From contig NZ_DKGQ01000024.1 in the NCBI RefSeq assembly GCF_002453355.1, positions 1 through 35,652 of the forward strand: a stretch of 35,652 nucleotides of DNA, written 5' to 3'. This DNA is from Psychrobacter sp. UBA6766. Its GTDB lineage: Bacteria; Pseudomonadota; Gammaproteobacteria; Pseudomonadales; Moraxellaceae. A model generated the notes under the pieces. It was not told where the DNA came from, did no database searches, and saw nothing but the letters and a program-made list of their open reading frames with translations. A program made the position numbers and the translations under genes. Of the stretch, positions 26,537 to 34,916 are shown piece after piece. The first letter of the stretch is position 1. Every line of letters starts with the position of its first letter.

Positions 26537-29005
26537 CTATTTAGTCTTGCGCGGTGGCAGACCTGTATGCTGAGTTTGGAAGTTGCCTTTACTAACTTTT
26601 TTGTGATTTTTGCTCAATGTGCTTTTATTCGAGGTGTTTTTTGCAGCGTTAGGACTATTATTACTGCGTTTCACCGAGTCATTACCCAAGCGGCTGTTCT
26701 TTTTACGCGCCGATTGATAGCTGTCTTGCGCCGCGTCGCGACCTTCTAAACTGGCGTTAAATGGCGGGATTAAGCAGCCACGACCTTTACCGATCAAATC
26801 CCCACGTCCCATATCTTGCAGCGCTTTACGCAGCATGACCCAGTTTTTTGGGTCGTGATAGCGTAAGAACGCTTTATGCAGTTTACGCTGCTTGCCAGAC
26901 TTGACGATATCCATATCGCCCTCACTGCGGCTCACCTTATGCAGCGGGTCTTTATGCGTATGGTACATGGTGGTTGCGGTCGCCATCGGACTAGGATAAA
27001 ACGCCTGAACTTGGTCAGCACGGTAGCCATAGTTTTTAAGCCACAAGGCCAAATTCATCATATCTTCATCTTTGGTGCCAGGATGAGCGGCGATAAAGTA
27101 CGGAATCAGATATTGCTCTTTGCCTGCTTCCTGACTGTACTGCTCAAACATGGCTTTAAACTTATCGTAGCTACCCATGCTAGGCTTCATCATTTTTGAC
27201 AGCACTGCTTCTTCTGAATGCTCAGGAGCGATTTTTAGATAACCGCCAACATGATGACTGACCAACTCTTTGACATATTCAGGATCTTTAACCGCCAAGT
27301 CATAACGCAAACCAGAGGCAATCAGGATTTTTTTCACGCCTTTAATATCACGCGCTTTACGGTATAGCTGGGTTAAATTGCTGTGGTCAGTAATCAAGTT
27401 ATCGCAGACATCAGGATAGACGCAAGACGGTTTTCGGCAGTTTTTCTCAATCGTCTCATCTTTACAGTTAAGGCGATACATATTGGCCGTTGGACCACCA
27501 AGGTCGGAGATGACGCCAGTAAAGTTTGGTGCGGTATCACGAATGGCTTCGACTTCACGCAAGATAGAGTCTTCTGAGCGGTTTTGGATAATACGACCTT
27601 CGTGCTCGGTGATTGAGCAAAACGTACAACCGCCAAAACAGCCGCGCATGATATTGACCGAAAATTTAATCATATCATAAGCAGGAATGCGTGCATCACC
27701 ATAGCTTGGATGCGGCAGACGAGCGTACGGCAAATCAAAAACGTAATCCATCTCTTCGGTTGAAAGTGGAATCGGTGGCGGATTAAGCCAAACGTCAATC
27801 GAAGTGTGTGAGTTTCCAGCGCCGCTGCTATGGCGCTGCACCAAAGCACGCGCATTTCCCGGATTGGTCTCAAGGTGTAAGATTCGGTTTGCATGCGCGT
27901 ACAAAACTGGGTCAGCTTTGACATGCTCATAATCCGGCAGACGAATAACCGTTTGCTCACGCGGTGGCATTTTTAATTTATGCTTTCGCGCGGTTTGTGG
28001 TTTATCAAAGCCGCGCATTTGTACGATTTGTGTGTCTTCATCGACTTGGTCAGCATTTAAGACTTTATTGGTCACGGGTTCGGCGACAAAACCTTGATAC
28101 TGTTTCGCATATTGGGCTGACACGCCAGTCATTGCTGGCGTAGCTTGTCCAACGGGCGAGGCGCTAGTCTTGTCTTGCTCGATTGAACACTGATCAACGT
28201 CTTCCGTCATCACATATGGATTAATAATGGGATCAACGCGGCCAACGGTATCGACGTCATTACTGGCAACCTCGGTCATGCCTGCTTGCCAATGGCGGCG
28301 GGTCGGGGTCAATAAATACGCCGTTCCGCGCAAACTGCTCATTTGCTCAAAGGTATACCCTTTTGATAACCCATGCACCACATCGACGATGGCGCGTTCA
28401 GCATTTCCATAGAGTAAGACATCAGCGCGGGCATCCATCAAGATACTGCGGCGGACTTTATCCGACCAATAATCATAATGGGCGATACGGCGTAAGCTAC
28501 CCTCGATTCCGCCCAAAATAATGGGCACATCAGGATAGGCTTCGCGGCAACGCTGGCTGTAAACGATCGCCGCGCGGTCAGGACGTTTGTCAGCCACGTT
28601 ACCGGGCGAGTACGCATCATCACTTCGGATTTTTCGGTCAGCGGTATAGCGATTAATCATACTGTCCATGTTACCGGCGGTCACACCATACGCATAAACC
28701 GGCTTACCAAGTTCCATAAAGGCGTCTTTGCTCTTCCAATCTGGTTGGGCAATGATTCCGACGCGAAAGCCTTGCGCTTCTAATAAACGGCCGATAATTG
28801 CCATGCCAAAGCTTGGGTGGTCGACATAAGCATCGCCTGAGATGATGATGACATCGCAGGCATCCCAGCCCAAATCGTCCATCTCTTTGCGGCTCATTGG
28901 CAAATAAGGCGCAGGCTCGTAGCAGCTCGCCCAATGTTTGTCGTAGTCGTAAAGTGGTTTGGTGCCTTGTTTAAAGGCGGTGCGAGCGATGGTATCAGCA
29001 GACAT
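26537..29005 (-). CDS. YgiQ family radical SAM protein
   Basis: Radical S-adenosylmethionine protein of the YgiQ family, widely conserved in bacteria but of undefined biochemical role. The 822-residue product has the N-terminal YgiQ domain (DVIIISGDAYVDHPSFG, followed by GGIEGSLRRIAHYDYW) and a central radical SAM domain with the cluster motif CFGGCTFC, C456, C460 and C463 binding the [4Fe-4S]. Compared with the core family it has a polar insertion at about residues 265-345 and ends with a basic, serine/asparagine/lysine-rich disordered tail of about 60 residues, possibly for RNA or ribosome contact (inference). AGG lies about 8 bases before the ATG. It is followed by a strong terminator and preceded by a terminator-like leader hairpin. 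Confidence 0.92.
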   Translation of the reverse strand: MSADTIARTAFKQGTKPLYDYDKHWASCYEPAPYLPMSRKEMDDLGWDACDVIIISGDAYVDHPSFGMAIIGRLLEAQGFRVGIIAQPDWKSKDAFMELGKPVYAYGVTAGNMDSMINRYTADRKIRSDDAYSPGNVADKRPDRAAIVYSQRCREAYPDVPIILGGIEGSLRRIAHYDYWSDKVRRSILMDARADVLLYGNAERAIVDVVHGLSKGYTFEQMSSLRGTAYLLTPTRRHWQAGMTEVASNDVDTVGRVDPIINPYVMTEDVDQCSIEQDKTSASPVGQATPAMTGVSAQYAKQYQGFVAEPVTNKVLNADQVDEDTQIVQMRGFDKPQTARKHKLKMPPREQTVIRLPDYEHVKADPVLYAHANRILHLETNPGNARALVQRHSSGAGNSHTSIDVWLNPPPIPLSTEEMDYVFDLPYARLPHPSYGDARIPAYDMIKFSVNIMRGCFGGCTFCSITEHEGRIIQNRSEDSILREVEAIRDTAPNFTGVISDLGGPTANMYRLNCKDETIEKNCRKPSCVYPDVCDNLITDHSNLTQLYRKARDIKGVKKILIASGLRYDLAVKDPEYVKELVSHHVGGYLKIAPEHSEEAVLSKMMKPSMGSYDKFKAMFEQYSQEAGKEQYLIPYFIAAHPGTKDEDMMNLALWLKNYGYRADQVQAFYPSPMATATTMYHTHKDPLHKVSRSEGDMDIVKSGKQRKLHKAFLRYHDPKNWVMLRKALQDMGRGDLIGKGRGCLIPPFNASLEGRDAAQDSYQSARKKNSRLGNDSVKRSNNSPNAAKNTSNKSTLSKNHKKVSKGNFQTQHTGLPPRKTK

Positions 29006-29036
29006 GAGCGGACCTGTTAATTAAAAAAGTGACACT

Positions 29037-29070
29037 AAAAAAGCCGTTATTCGTTAAAAACAGTAACGGC
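29037..29070 (-). terminator. Terminator-like hairpin in the leader of the YgiQ gene
   Basis: On the minus strand GCCGTTA pairs with TAACGGC around a 14-base loop and is followed by T6. It lies 32-65 bases upstream of the YgiQ start codon and downstream of the separate lipoprotein terminator at 29171-29201. It may be a second-line terminator or an attenuator. Confidence 0.6.
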
Positions 29071-29170
29071 CCATTTAAAAGCGCTCATTTTAACATGAAT
29101 AATGCTCACGATGTCATAAACGATGATAAAGGATGGATGATAAGTTATTGATAGCGCGGGTAATCTAGAC

Positions 29171-29204
29171 AAAAAAGCTGCTAAAAATTAGCAGCTTTTT
29201 TGTT
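29171..29204 (-). terminator. Rho-independent terminator after the lipoprotein gene
   Basis: AAAAAAGCTGCTAA (29171-29184) and TTAGCAGCTTTTTT (29188-29201) pair perfectly over a 3-base loop, 29 bases past the end of the minus-strand lipoprotein gene. The A6 on the plus strand supplies the U-tract for the minus transcript. Confidence 0.88.
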
Positions 29205-29232
29205 TTAAATCCATGTCTATAGAGAGGAATTA

Positions 29233-29988
29233 CTACTCTAATAGTTGGAATGGAAAGGTGACCACATCAAACGCTAGGGCAAAAGGCAATAAGACTAATT
29301 TTTGGACAGTATTAGTACCGCTAGACGATACTTGGTTTTGCTGCGTCTGGGTATAAAAACTCACGATATAAGGTTTGGTTAAAGCGCGATAATTGGACTG
29401 AATCATACTTAAATTACTGACCTGCGGATAGATAGCGCCCTTGACAGGGACGCTAAAGCAAAAGCGCTGAGCATTGATATGCTGGTCGCTGGCTGAGGTA
29501 CAGTCGCGGCCATTGTTTTGCAAAAAGAACTGATAATCTGAGCGTTTAAACTCGTCCTTTAATTTGGCATAAGACAGCTTCATTTCGCCTTGAAAGTAAC
29601 CATCGTTATTGGGAACATAAAAGCTCATGTCATTATCGACTTGAATGTTTTTGGGTGTCAAGTTGGTCAATAAATTAACCATCTCTGTGCCACCTTGGGT
29701 GAGCACATAGCTATTCTTTTCCCCGACGATAACCATCGTTGCATTGGGCATTTTTGGCAGTGCCTGAGCAGGACGACCAAACGCCACAATTTGATCTTCA
29801 GACAGAACGCTCTTAGCCGTCGTTGTGCTGACACGATTGTTGTTTTCTAATAATGAGCTAGTAGCACAGCCTGAACTAGCAAGCAGAGCTGCAAGGGTTG
29901 CGCCTGTTAATAAGGTTTTTGGATTCAATGATTTCGAGAATATTTGAGAGCTTTTATTGGCGGCGTTATACTCGACTTTTTTAATCAT
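29233..29988 (-). CDS. Hypothetical lipoprotein
   Basis: The 251-residue product has an unusually long polar N-region of about 24 residues, a hydrophobic segment LLTGATLAALLASS and a lipobox SSGC with C41, so it is probably a lipoprotein. The mature part contains two cysteines that could form a disulfide (around DCTSASDQ and RFCFSVP) and ends with a hydrophobic stretch LLPFALAFDVVTFPFQLLE, reminiscent of YceK/YidQ-type lipoproteins that end in a similar DxxxxPxxL pattern; that resemblance is weak. AAGGAAG lies before ATG 29988. Function is unknown. Its neighbours, an Lrp-type regulator upstream and YgiQ downstream, do not suggest a role. Confidence 0.75.
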   Translation of the reverse strand: MIKKVEYNAANKSSQIFSKSLNPKTLLTGATLAALLASSGCATSSLLENNNRVSTTTAKSVLSEDQIVAFGRPAQALPKMPNATMVIVGEKNSYVLTQGGTEMVNLLTNLTPKNIQVDNDMSFYVPNNDGYFQGEMKLSYAKLKDEFKRSDYQFFLQNNGRDCTSASDQHINAQRFCFSVPVKGAIYPQVSNLSMIQSNYRALTKPYIVSFYTQTQQNQVSSSGTNTVQKLVLLPFALAFDVVTFPFQLLE

Positions 29989-30039
29989 AATAAGGCTTCC
30001 TTGTCTGTCATGGGGTGGGCTATTGCTGTGTTATTCATC

Positions 30040-30054
30040 AGCTGTCTGACAGCT
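30040..30054. promoter_or_regulatory. Perfect 7+1+7 dyad upstream of the lipoprotein gene
   Basis: AGCTGTC-T-GACAGCT is a perfect 15-base dyad with a single central base, 52-66 bases upstream of the minus-strand lipoprotein start at 29988. The one-base centre makes it more like a protein-binding site than an RNA hairpin. The regulator is unknown. Confidence 0.4.
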
Positions 30055-30154
30055 AATCTTTAATGCCGAACTTCCGTTGATATCGTACATGGTTTAGCGT
30101 CAACTTATCTACATATCATTGATAATAAAATCTGCATGTCCTTTGTAGCTATGA

Positions 30155-30622
30155 TTAATCCAACAAAATCTTAGTCCCGCTCTTAGTAAAATTCATCACA
30201 AACTGGCTTTTAAAGCTGCGAACGTTATTTTCGTAAGTCAATAAATTACGCGTAAATTGGTGATAGTCGCTCATATTTTTAGCATTGACCATGAGCATAA
30301 AATCCGCATCGCCCGACACTTCATAACAGCTCATCACTCGCGGCTGATCGTTCATCAAGCGCTCAAATCGATGCTGCATCGAGTTATTAGAGCGTGCCAT
30401 TTCCACCATTACGACAGCAGTCAAGCTATAACCAACCTTGTTGGGATCGACAATAGCGACTTGTTTGGTAATCACGCCATTGTTTATCAACGCCTGAACG
30501 CGCCGCTGAGCGGTCGCCACGGAAACATGTGCACGCTCTGCCACGGTTTTTAGCGGTAACGAGGCGTCCTCTTGGAGCAAGTTTAAAATGGCTTTATCAG
30601 TATTATCCAAAGGCTGAGTCAT
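30155..30622 (-). CDS. Lrp/AsnC family transcriptional regulator
   Basis: Feast/famine regulator. The 155-residue protein has the N-terminal helix-turn-helix (LDNTDKAILNLLQEDASLPLKTVAERAHVSVATAQRRVQAL, of which the recognition helix is about 33-46) and a C-terminal RAM/AsnC ligand-binding domain with VMSCYEVSGDADFMLMV, the conserved G-D-D/F pattern that holds the effector, often an amino acid. It is divergent from an EamA-type transporter gene across 242 AT-rich bases, the classical layout for an Lrp-type regulator and the exporter it controls, so that transporter is its most likely target (inference). AGAG lies before the ATG. Confidence 0.92.
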   Translation of the reverse strand: MTQPLDNTDKAILNLLQEDASLPLKTVAERAHVSVATAQRRVQALINNGVITKQVAIVDPNKVGYSLTAVVMVEMARSNNSMQHRFERLMNDQPRVMSCYEVSGDADFMLMVNAKNMSDYHQFTRNLLTYENNVRSFKSQFVMNFTKSGTKILLD

Positions 30623-30864
30623 AAAATTTAATCTCTAAAACAGTATGGAAAACATTATTACTAATATAAATAGGGAATCAATAAATATTATATATTTTAA
30701 CGTGTTTATTGAGAAAAAAATTCGCCTAGAAATAAAATTAGAGATAATCTCTCACAACGCCTCTATAAAATACACCGTGTCGTTTAACAATCATACGACG
30801 CGTTATTTCTATTATTTTCTTCGGTCTCGTTTTCAATATTTGACACAATTTATGGTGCTTTTTT

Positions 30865-31887
30865 ATGTCTACCTCGATGTTATCTACTGTATTTGCCAAT
30901 AAGTTAGCAACGACTGCTTCTCGCCTGCTCGTACCGGCGATATGGATATCGGGTAGCGCGCAGCAGCGTACCTTAATCATGGGCGTGGCGCTGGCTATAT
31001 TATCAAATCTGTTGTTTGGTGTACTGTACGCCTATAGCAGTTTTTTAGTGCCGTTATCTGGTACGCAAGTCTTTATCTTGCGTATGCTCGCGATGTGGGC
31101 GGCTTTAGTGGGTTATTTGCTGATTAGTGGACGCTTGGGTTTGCATATTGATAAATTAAAGGCGTTGCGCACGGTAAAGCAGTGGGCTTGGTTATTATTG
31201 CCAACACCCATATTTCTCAGTCAATTTTGGTTGTTTATGTGGGCGCCAGTGAATGGTCAAGGCGTTCAAACCGCGATGGGATATTTTCTCTTTCCACTGA
31301 TGATGGTGGTGTTTGGCTGCATCCTATTTGGCGAAAAATTGAGCCGTCTACAATGGTTGGCTGTTGGCTTTGCCGCTGTCGGCGTCGGTAGTGAGATTGT
31401 CCGCACGCAGAGTGTTTCTTGGGCGACGCTTTGGGTTTGCGGAACGTATCCTATTTATTATATCTTGCGCCGTCTGCAAGGTATTGGCGCGATTACTGGC
31501 TTATTTGTCGATTTAACAATATTTGTGCCATTTGCGGTCGCCTATTTATTATTTATGGCGCCGAGCAGTTTAGGGCTGGTTGGTAGCTCTAGCTTTTTTA
31601 TTATGATGTTGGCGGGACTTGGCGTGATAAGTGTGCTGGCAATGAAAACCAATGTTGATGCCAGTCAAATGCTCCCTGTCAACGTTTACGGTATGATGAG
31701 TTATTTAGAGCCAGCGTTATTATTTATCTTAGCAATCACCGTTTTGGGCAATCCGTTTGAATCAGCGATGATTTATAGCTACGGCTTGATTTGGCTCGGA
31801 ATCGCTTGCCTCATTGCGCATGGTATCTGTCAATTACGCCGCGCGCATAAAGAGTCGCAGCTGAATAAAATAGCCGAAATGGCTTAA
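30865..31887 (+). CDS. EamA/RarD-like drug/metabolite transporter
   Basis: Predicted inner-membrane carrier of the DMT superfamily with about ten hydrophobic helices in two EamA halves; members export amino acids, other metabolites or drugs. In the 340-residue product the first helix starts only at about residue 38 (MGVALAILSNLLFGVLYAY), so ATG 30979 is a possible alternative start. Neither start has a good ribosome-binding site. The pattern LFGVLYAYSSFLVPLSGTQVF with RMLAMWAALVGYLL is RarD-like. Divergent from an Lrp/AsnC regulator, which suggests amino-acid-related efflux (inference). The 242-base gap is AT-rich with no second gene. A strong terminator shared with smpB lies downstream. Confidence 0.8.
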   Translation: MSTSMLSTVFANKLATTASRLLVPAIWISGSAQQRTLIMGVALAILSNLLFGVLYAYSSFLVPLSGTQVFILRMLAMWAALVGYLLISGRLGLHIDKLKALRTVKQWAWLLLPTPIFLSQFWLFMWAPVNGQGVQTAMGYFLFPLMMVVFGCILFGEKLSRLQWLAVGFAAVGVGSEIVRTQSVSWATLWVCGTYPIYYILRRLQGIGAITGLFVDLTIFVPFAVAYLLFMAPSSLGLVGSSSFFIMMLAGLGVISVLAMKTNVDASQMLPVNVYGMMSYLEPALLFILAITVLGNPFESAMIYSYGLIWLGIACLIAHGICQLRRAHKESQLNKIAEMA

Positions 31888-31942
31888 AAGTTACTGTAAA
31901 ATTTGCTGCATCAAATTCACAAGCTCACCTTATTAATGCCGT

Positions 31943-31982
31943 AAAAAAGGACGATTCAACAATATGCTGAATCGTCCTTTTT
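31943..31982. terminator. Bidirectional terminator between the transporter and smpB
   Basis: AAAAAGGACGATTCA (31944-31958) pairs perfectly with TGAATCGTCCTTTTT (31968-31982) over a 9-base loop, with T-runs available on both strands for the convergent genes. Confidence 0.92.
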
Positions 31983-32016
31983 AGGTCAGATTAAAATGTA
32001 TTGCTTACAATATCTT

Positions 32017-32493
32017 TTAATCTAGATGCTGCTTAAAGCCGCGCTGCTTATCACGTTCCCAGTCACGGTCTTTTAGCGTTTTACGCTTATCGTGTTGCTT
32101 TTTACCGACGGCAAGCGCAATCTGGCATTTCACCAATGAATGTTTCCAGTAGCAAGACAACGGCACACAGGCATAGCCTTTTTGGTTGACCGCGCCCATC
32201 AGTTTTTCGATTTCGCGGCGATTGAGCAGTAGCTTTCGGGTACGGATGCTATCAGGGCTGACATGCGTTGAGCTTGAAAGCAGCGGCTGAATATGCGCCC
32301 CAAATAAAAACGCCTCATTATTACGGAAGATAATATACGCTTCGGTAATGGTCATTTTACCGGCACGAATGGCCTTCACTTCCCAACCTTGTAACGACAG
32401 ACCTGCCTCAAAGGTTTCTTCAATAAAATACTCATGACGAGCTTTTTTATTGGCACAGATTTGATTGTCAGGTTTTTTTGATTTTTTCGACAT
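32017..32493 (-). CDS. smpB: SsrA-binding protein SmpB
   Basis: Binds tmRNA and delivers it to stalled ribosomes in trans-translation. The 158-residue protein shows the SmpB barrel: NKKARHEYFIEETFEAGLSL, GWEVKAIRAGK, the DSIRTRKLLLNRREI region and the C-terminal basic tail KKQHDKRKTLKDRDWERDKQR, which inserts in the mRNA channel. A GGAG site precedes the ATG. The tmRNA gene ssrA, which sometimes lies beside smpB, is not visible in the window. Confidence 0.96.
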   Translation of the reverse strand: MSKKSKKPDNQICANKKARHEYFIEETFEAGLSLQGWEVKAIRAGKMTITEAYIIFRNNEAFLFGAHIQPLLSSSTHVSPDSIRTRKLLLNRREIEKLMGAVNQKGYACVPLSCYWKHSLVKCQIALAVGKKQHDKRKTLKDRDWERDKQRGFKQHLD

Positions 32494-32743
32494 AATTTCT
32501 CCAAAAGGACTTTAACCTATATTGTTTGTATAAATTATTGTCCCTGTCTAACTGTTCCTCATTCTAACCCTTTAATGTAGACTTTTTTTGCCTATTAAGA
32601 GCGATGAGTCGAACCGACTATTGTAGCAAAGCGTACGGCGAAAAGGTGAATTGGCTGTTAGGACAAATGTAGCAGATAAGTAGGAAGTTTGAGCAAAATT
32701 TGCTAGCATATGGGTCATTATCATCAACCATATTAGTCCTGTT

Positions 32744-33256
32744 ATGAGCTCTTCTGCTACTTCTTCAAAATTGCGTACCAAGATTTTATACCCTGGCACC
32801 TTCGATCCCATTACCAACGGTCATGTAGACTTGGTTAAACGTGCCACGAAATTATTCGATGAGGTGGTTATCGCTGTTGCCTCTGGTCATCATAAAAAGC
32901 CACTGTTTAATTTCGAGGAGCGTGTTCATTTGGTCAAAACCGTATTTACTGATTTACCGCAAGTGTCGGTGATTGGCTTTGAAGGCTTGCTGGTCGATTT
33001 TATGCGCGAAAAAAACGCCACCGCTGTATTGCGTGGTTTGCGGGCCATGTCAGACTTCGAATATGAATTTCAGCTTGCCAATATGAATCGCGAGCTTGAT
33101 GAAAACTTTGAGGCAGTATTTTTAACCCCATCGCAGAATTACTCGTTTATCTCATCAACGATGATTCGCGAAATTGCCAAACTTGGCGGTGACGTGACAA
33201 AATTTGTGCCACCTTGTGTATCAGAAGCTTTTATTCAAAAGCTTACTATTAAATAA
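32744..33256 (+). CDS. coaD: Phosphopantetheine adenylyltransferase
   Basis: Adenylates 4'-phosphopantetheine to dephospho-CoA, the fourth step of CoA synthesis. The 170-residue protein has KILYPGTFDPITNGHVDLV with the nucleotidyltransferase TNGH motif (24-27), LRGLRAMSDFEYEFQLANMNR, and the phosphate-binding ISSTMIRE near the C-terminus. An extra ~10 residues precede the conserved region; the ATG has only a weak ribosome-binding site, so the start could be slightly different. The 250-base gap to divergent smpB holds no gene that I can support, only a short dyad AGCAAAATTTGCT near 32692-32704. It is followed 65 bases later by a ferredoxin gene, a common gammaproteobacterial pairing. Confidence 0.95.
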   Translation: MSSSATSSKLRTKILYPGTFDPITNGHVDLVKRATKLFDEVVIAVASGHHKKPLFNFEERVHLVKTVFTDLPQVSVIGFEGLLVDFMREKNATAVLRGLRAMSDFEYEFQLANMNRELDENFEAVFLTPSQNYSFISSTMIREIAKLGGDVTKFVPPCVSEAFIQKLTIK

Positions 33257-33321
33257 TGAGTTTGTTTTAAGTAGCTTATTTATTCACCTATGATTGACTG
33301 CTAGCAAATAAGGAGCAGTTT

Positions 33322-33570
33322 ATGGCGTTATTAATTACCGATGAATGTATCAATTGTGATGTCTGTGAGCCTGCTTGTCCAAACGAAGCTATCTCAGAGG
33401 GCAATGATATCTATGTTATCGACCCTGATTTATGTACCGAATGTGTCGGTCACTTTAATGAGCCGCAGTGCGTGGTCATTTGCCCTGTTGACTGTATCCC
33501 GCATGACCCAAACCATGTCGAAACTGAAAGCGATTTATTGGCAAAATACAAACGCATTACAGGCAAATAA
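33322..33570 (+). CDS. 2[4Fe-4S] ferredoxin, Alvin/YfhL type
   Basis: Low-potential electron carrier with two iron-sulfur clusters. In the 82-residue protein the first set is C9-x2-C12-x2-C15-x3-C19-P. The second set, C38-x2-C41-x8-C50-x3-C54-P, has the eight-residue loop between its second and third cysteines that is typical of Allochromatium-type ferredoxins; an extra C58 follows. A strong AAGGAG lies before the ATG. Placed between coaD and bioA; the bioA start lies only 3 bases beyond its stop, so they are probably translated from one transcript. Its redox partner is unknown. Confidence 0.94.
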   Translation: MALLITDECINCDVCEPACPNEAISEGNDIYVIDPDLCTECVGHFNEPQCVVICPVDCIPHDPNHVETESDLLAKYKRITGK

Positions 33571-33573
33571 AAA

Positions 33574-34902
33574 ATGATGATATCACAACCTTTAACGAGT
33601 AATCTCTCAACCCACGACTTTGACCAGCAGCACCTTTGGCATCCCTATGCCAGCTTACCGCCTACTTATCCAAATATCGTCATCGACCATGCTGAAGGTA
33701 TTTATATCGTCACTGAAGATGGCACGCGCTTAATAGATGGTATGTCATCATGGTGGGCAAGCGTTCATGGCTATAATCACCCAAAACTCAATGCGGCGAT
33801 GATTGCACAATTGGGCAAGATGGCGCATGTGATGTTTGGCGGCTTAACCCATCAGCCGGCGATAGATTTGGGTAAAAAGCTGCTTTCTATCGTTCCTGCT
33901 GGACTTGATGCGATATTTTATGCCGATAGCGGCAGTATTGCTGTGGAAGTGGCACTAAAAATGGCGCTGCAATATCAAATCGCAGCGGGTTTTCCACAAA
34001 AGAATCAGTTTGCTTCGACTCAGTCCGGATACTATGGTGATACTTGGCATGCGATGAGCGTTTGTGATCCTGATGCTGGAATGCACAGCTTATACGGCCA
34101 GCAATTGCCAACGCAGTATTTCGTCACTGCGCCGCCTTTAGGGTTTGAGCGTCAGATTTCCCAGAGCGTTCGTGAAGAGTTAACCGCATTTTTTGCTAAA
34201 CACAGCCATCAGCTTGCTGGATTTATCATTGAGCCTGTTATTCAAGGTGCAGGCGGGATGCGCTTTTATAATCCCGAGTATTTGCAGTTGCTAAGGCAAT
34301 TGTGTGACGAATACGATGTGCTGCTAATTGCTGATGAAATCGCCACGGGCTTTGGGCGTAGCGGCAAATTATTTGCTTGTGAACATGCGGGTATCAGCCC
34401 TGATATTATGACCGTTGGCAAGGCGCTGACGGGTGGCTATATGACTTTTGCCGCGACCCTTTGTTCCCGCAAGGTCGCCGAAACCATTAGTCAAAGCGAG
34501 TATTCTGCGCTGATGCATGGTCCGACTTTTATGGGAAATCCGCTGGCATGTGCGGTCGCCTGTGCGTCGATTGACTTAATTTTGTCTTACGACATTGAAT
34601 CGCGCACCGCAAATATGCAAACCATCATGGAAGAGCAACTTGCGCCAGCGGCGAATTTAAATGGTGTCAATGAGGTTCGTTGTTTGGGTGCGGTCGCTGT
34701 CATTGAATTGGATGAAGCGGTTGATATGCCTATTTTCCAATCATTATTGATTGAGCATGGCATTTGGGTCAGGCCGTTCGGTAAACTGGTTTATATCATG
34801 CCGCCTTATGTGATTAGCGATGATGAGCTTGTGACCCTTTGCCAAGCGTTATTAAACGTGGTTTGCGCTTATTTCTCGAAAACGTCTTTGACAGAAAAAT
34901 AG
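33574..34902 (+). CDS. bioA: Adenosylmethionine-8-amino-7-oxononanoate aminotransferase
   Basis: PLP enzyme of biotin synthesis converting KAPA to DAPA using S-adenosylmethionine as amino donor. The 442-residue protein shows WHPYASLPP and DGMSSWWASVHGYNHP at the N-terminus, YADSGSIAVEVALKMA, the SGYYGDTWHAMSVCDPD segment, the ADEIATGFGRSG aspartate motif, and TVGKALTGGY with the PLP lysine K283. It starts at 33574 (a second ATG follows directly). bioD begins 14 bases after the stop, giving a bioA-bioD pair; bioF, bioC and bioB are not in the window. Confidence 0.96.
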   Translation: MMISQPLTSNLSTHDFDQQHLWHPYASLPPTYPNIVIDHAEGIYIVTEDGTRLIDGMSSWWASVHGYNHPKLNAAMIAQLGKMAHVMFGGLTHQPAIDLGKKLLSIVPAGLDAIFYADSGSIAVEVALKMALQYQIAAGFPQKNQFASTQSGYYGDTWHAMSVCDPDAGMHSLYGQQLPTQYFVTAPPLGFERQISQSVREELTAFFAKHSHQLAGFIIEPVIQGAGGMRFYNPEYLQLLRQLCDEYDVLLIADEIATGFGRSGKLFACEHAGISPDIMTVGKALTGGYMTFAATLCSRKVAETISQSEYSALMHGPTFMGNPLACAVACASIDLILSYDIESRTANMQTIMEEQLAPAANLNGVNEVRCLGAVAVIELDEAVDMPIFQSLLIEHGIWVRPFGKLVYIMPPYVISDDELVTLCQALLNVVCAYFSKTSLTEK

Positions 34903-34916
34903 TAGGAAGCATAGTC

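Noticed and set aside
30840..30868. TTGACA as -35 of the transporter promoter
   Set aside because: The matching -10 position is TTATGT, which is poor, and would place the transcript start inside the first codons.
30645..30902. 85-codon open frame between the Lrp regulator and the transporter
   Set aside because: Low-complexity I/N/Y-rich product expected from AT-rich promoter DNA; overlaps the transporter start.
32572..32817. 81-codon minus-strand frame between smpB and coaD
   Set aside because: It overlaps the coaD start on the opposite strand and shows no motif or ribosome-binding site.
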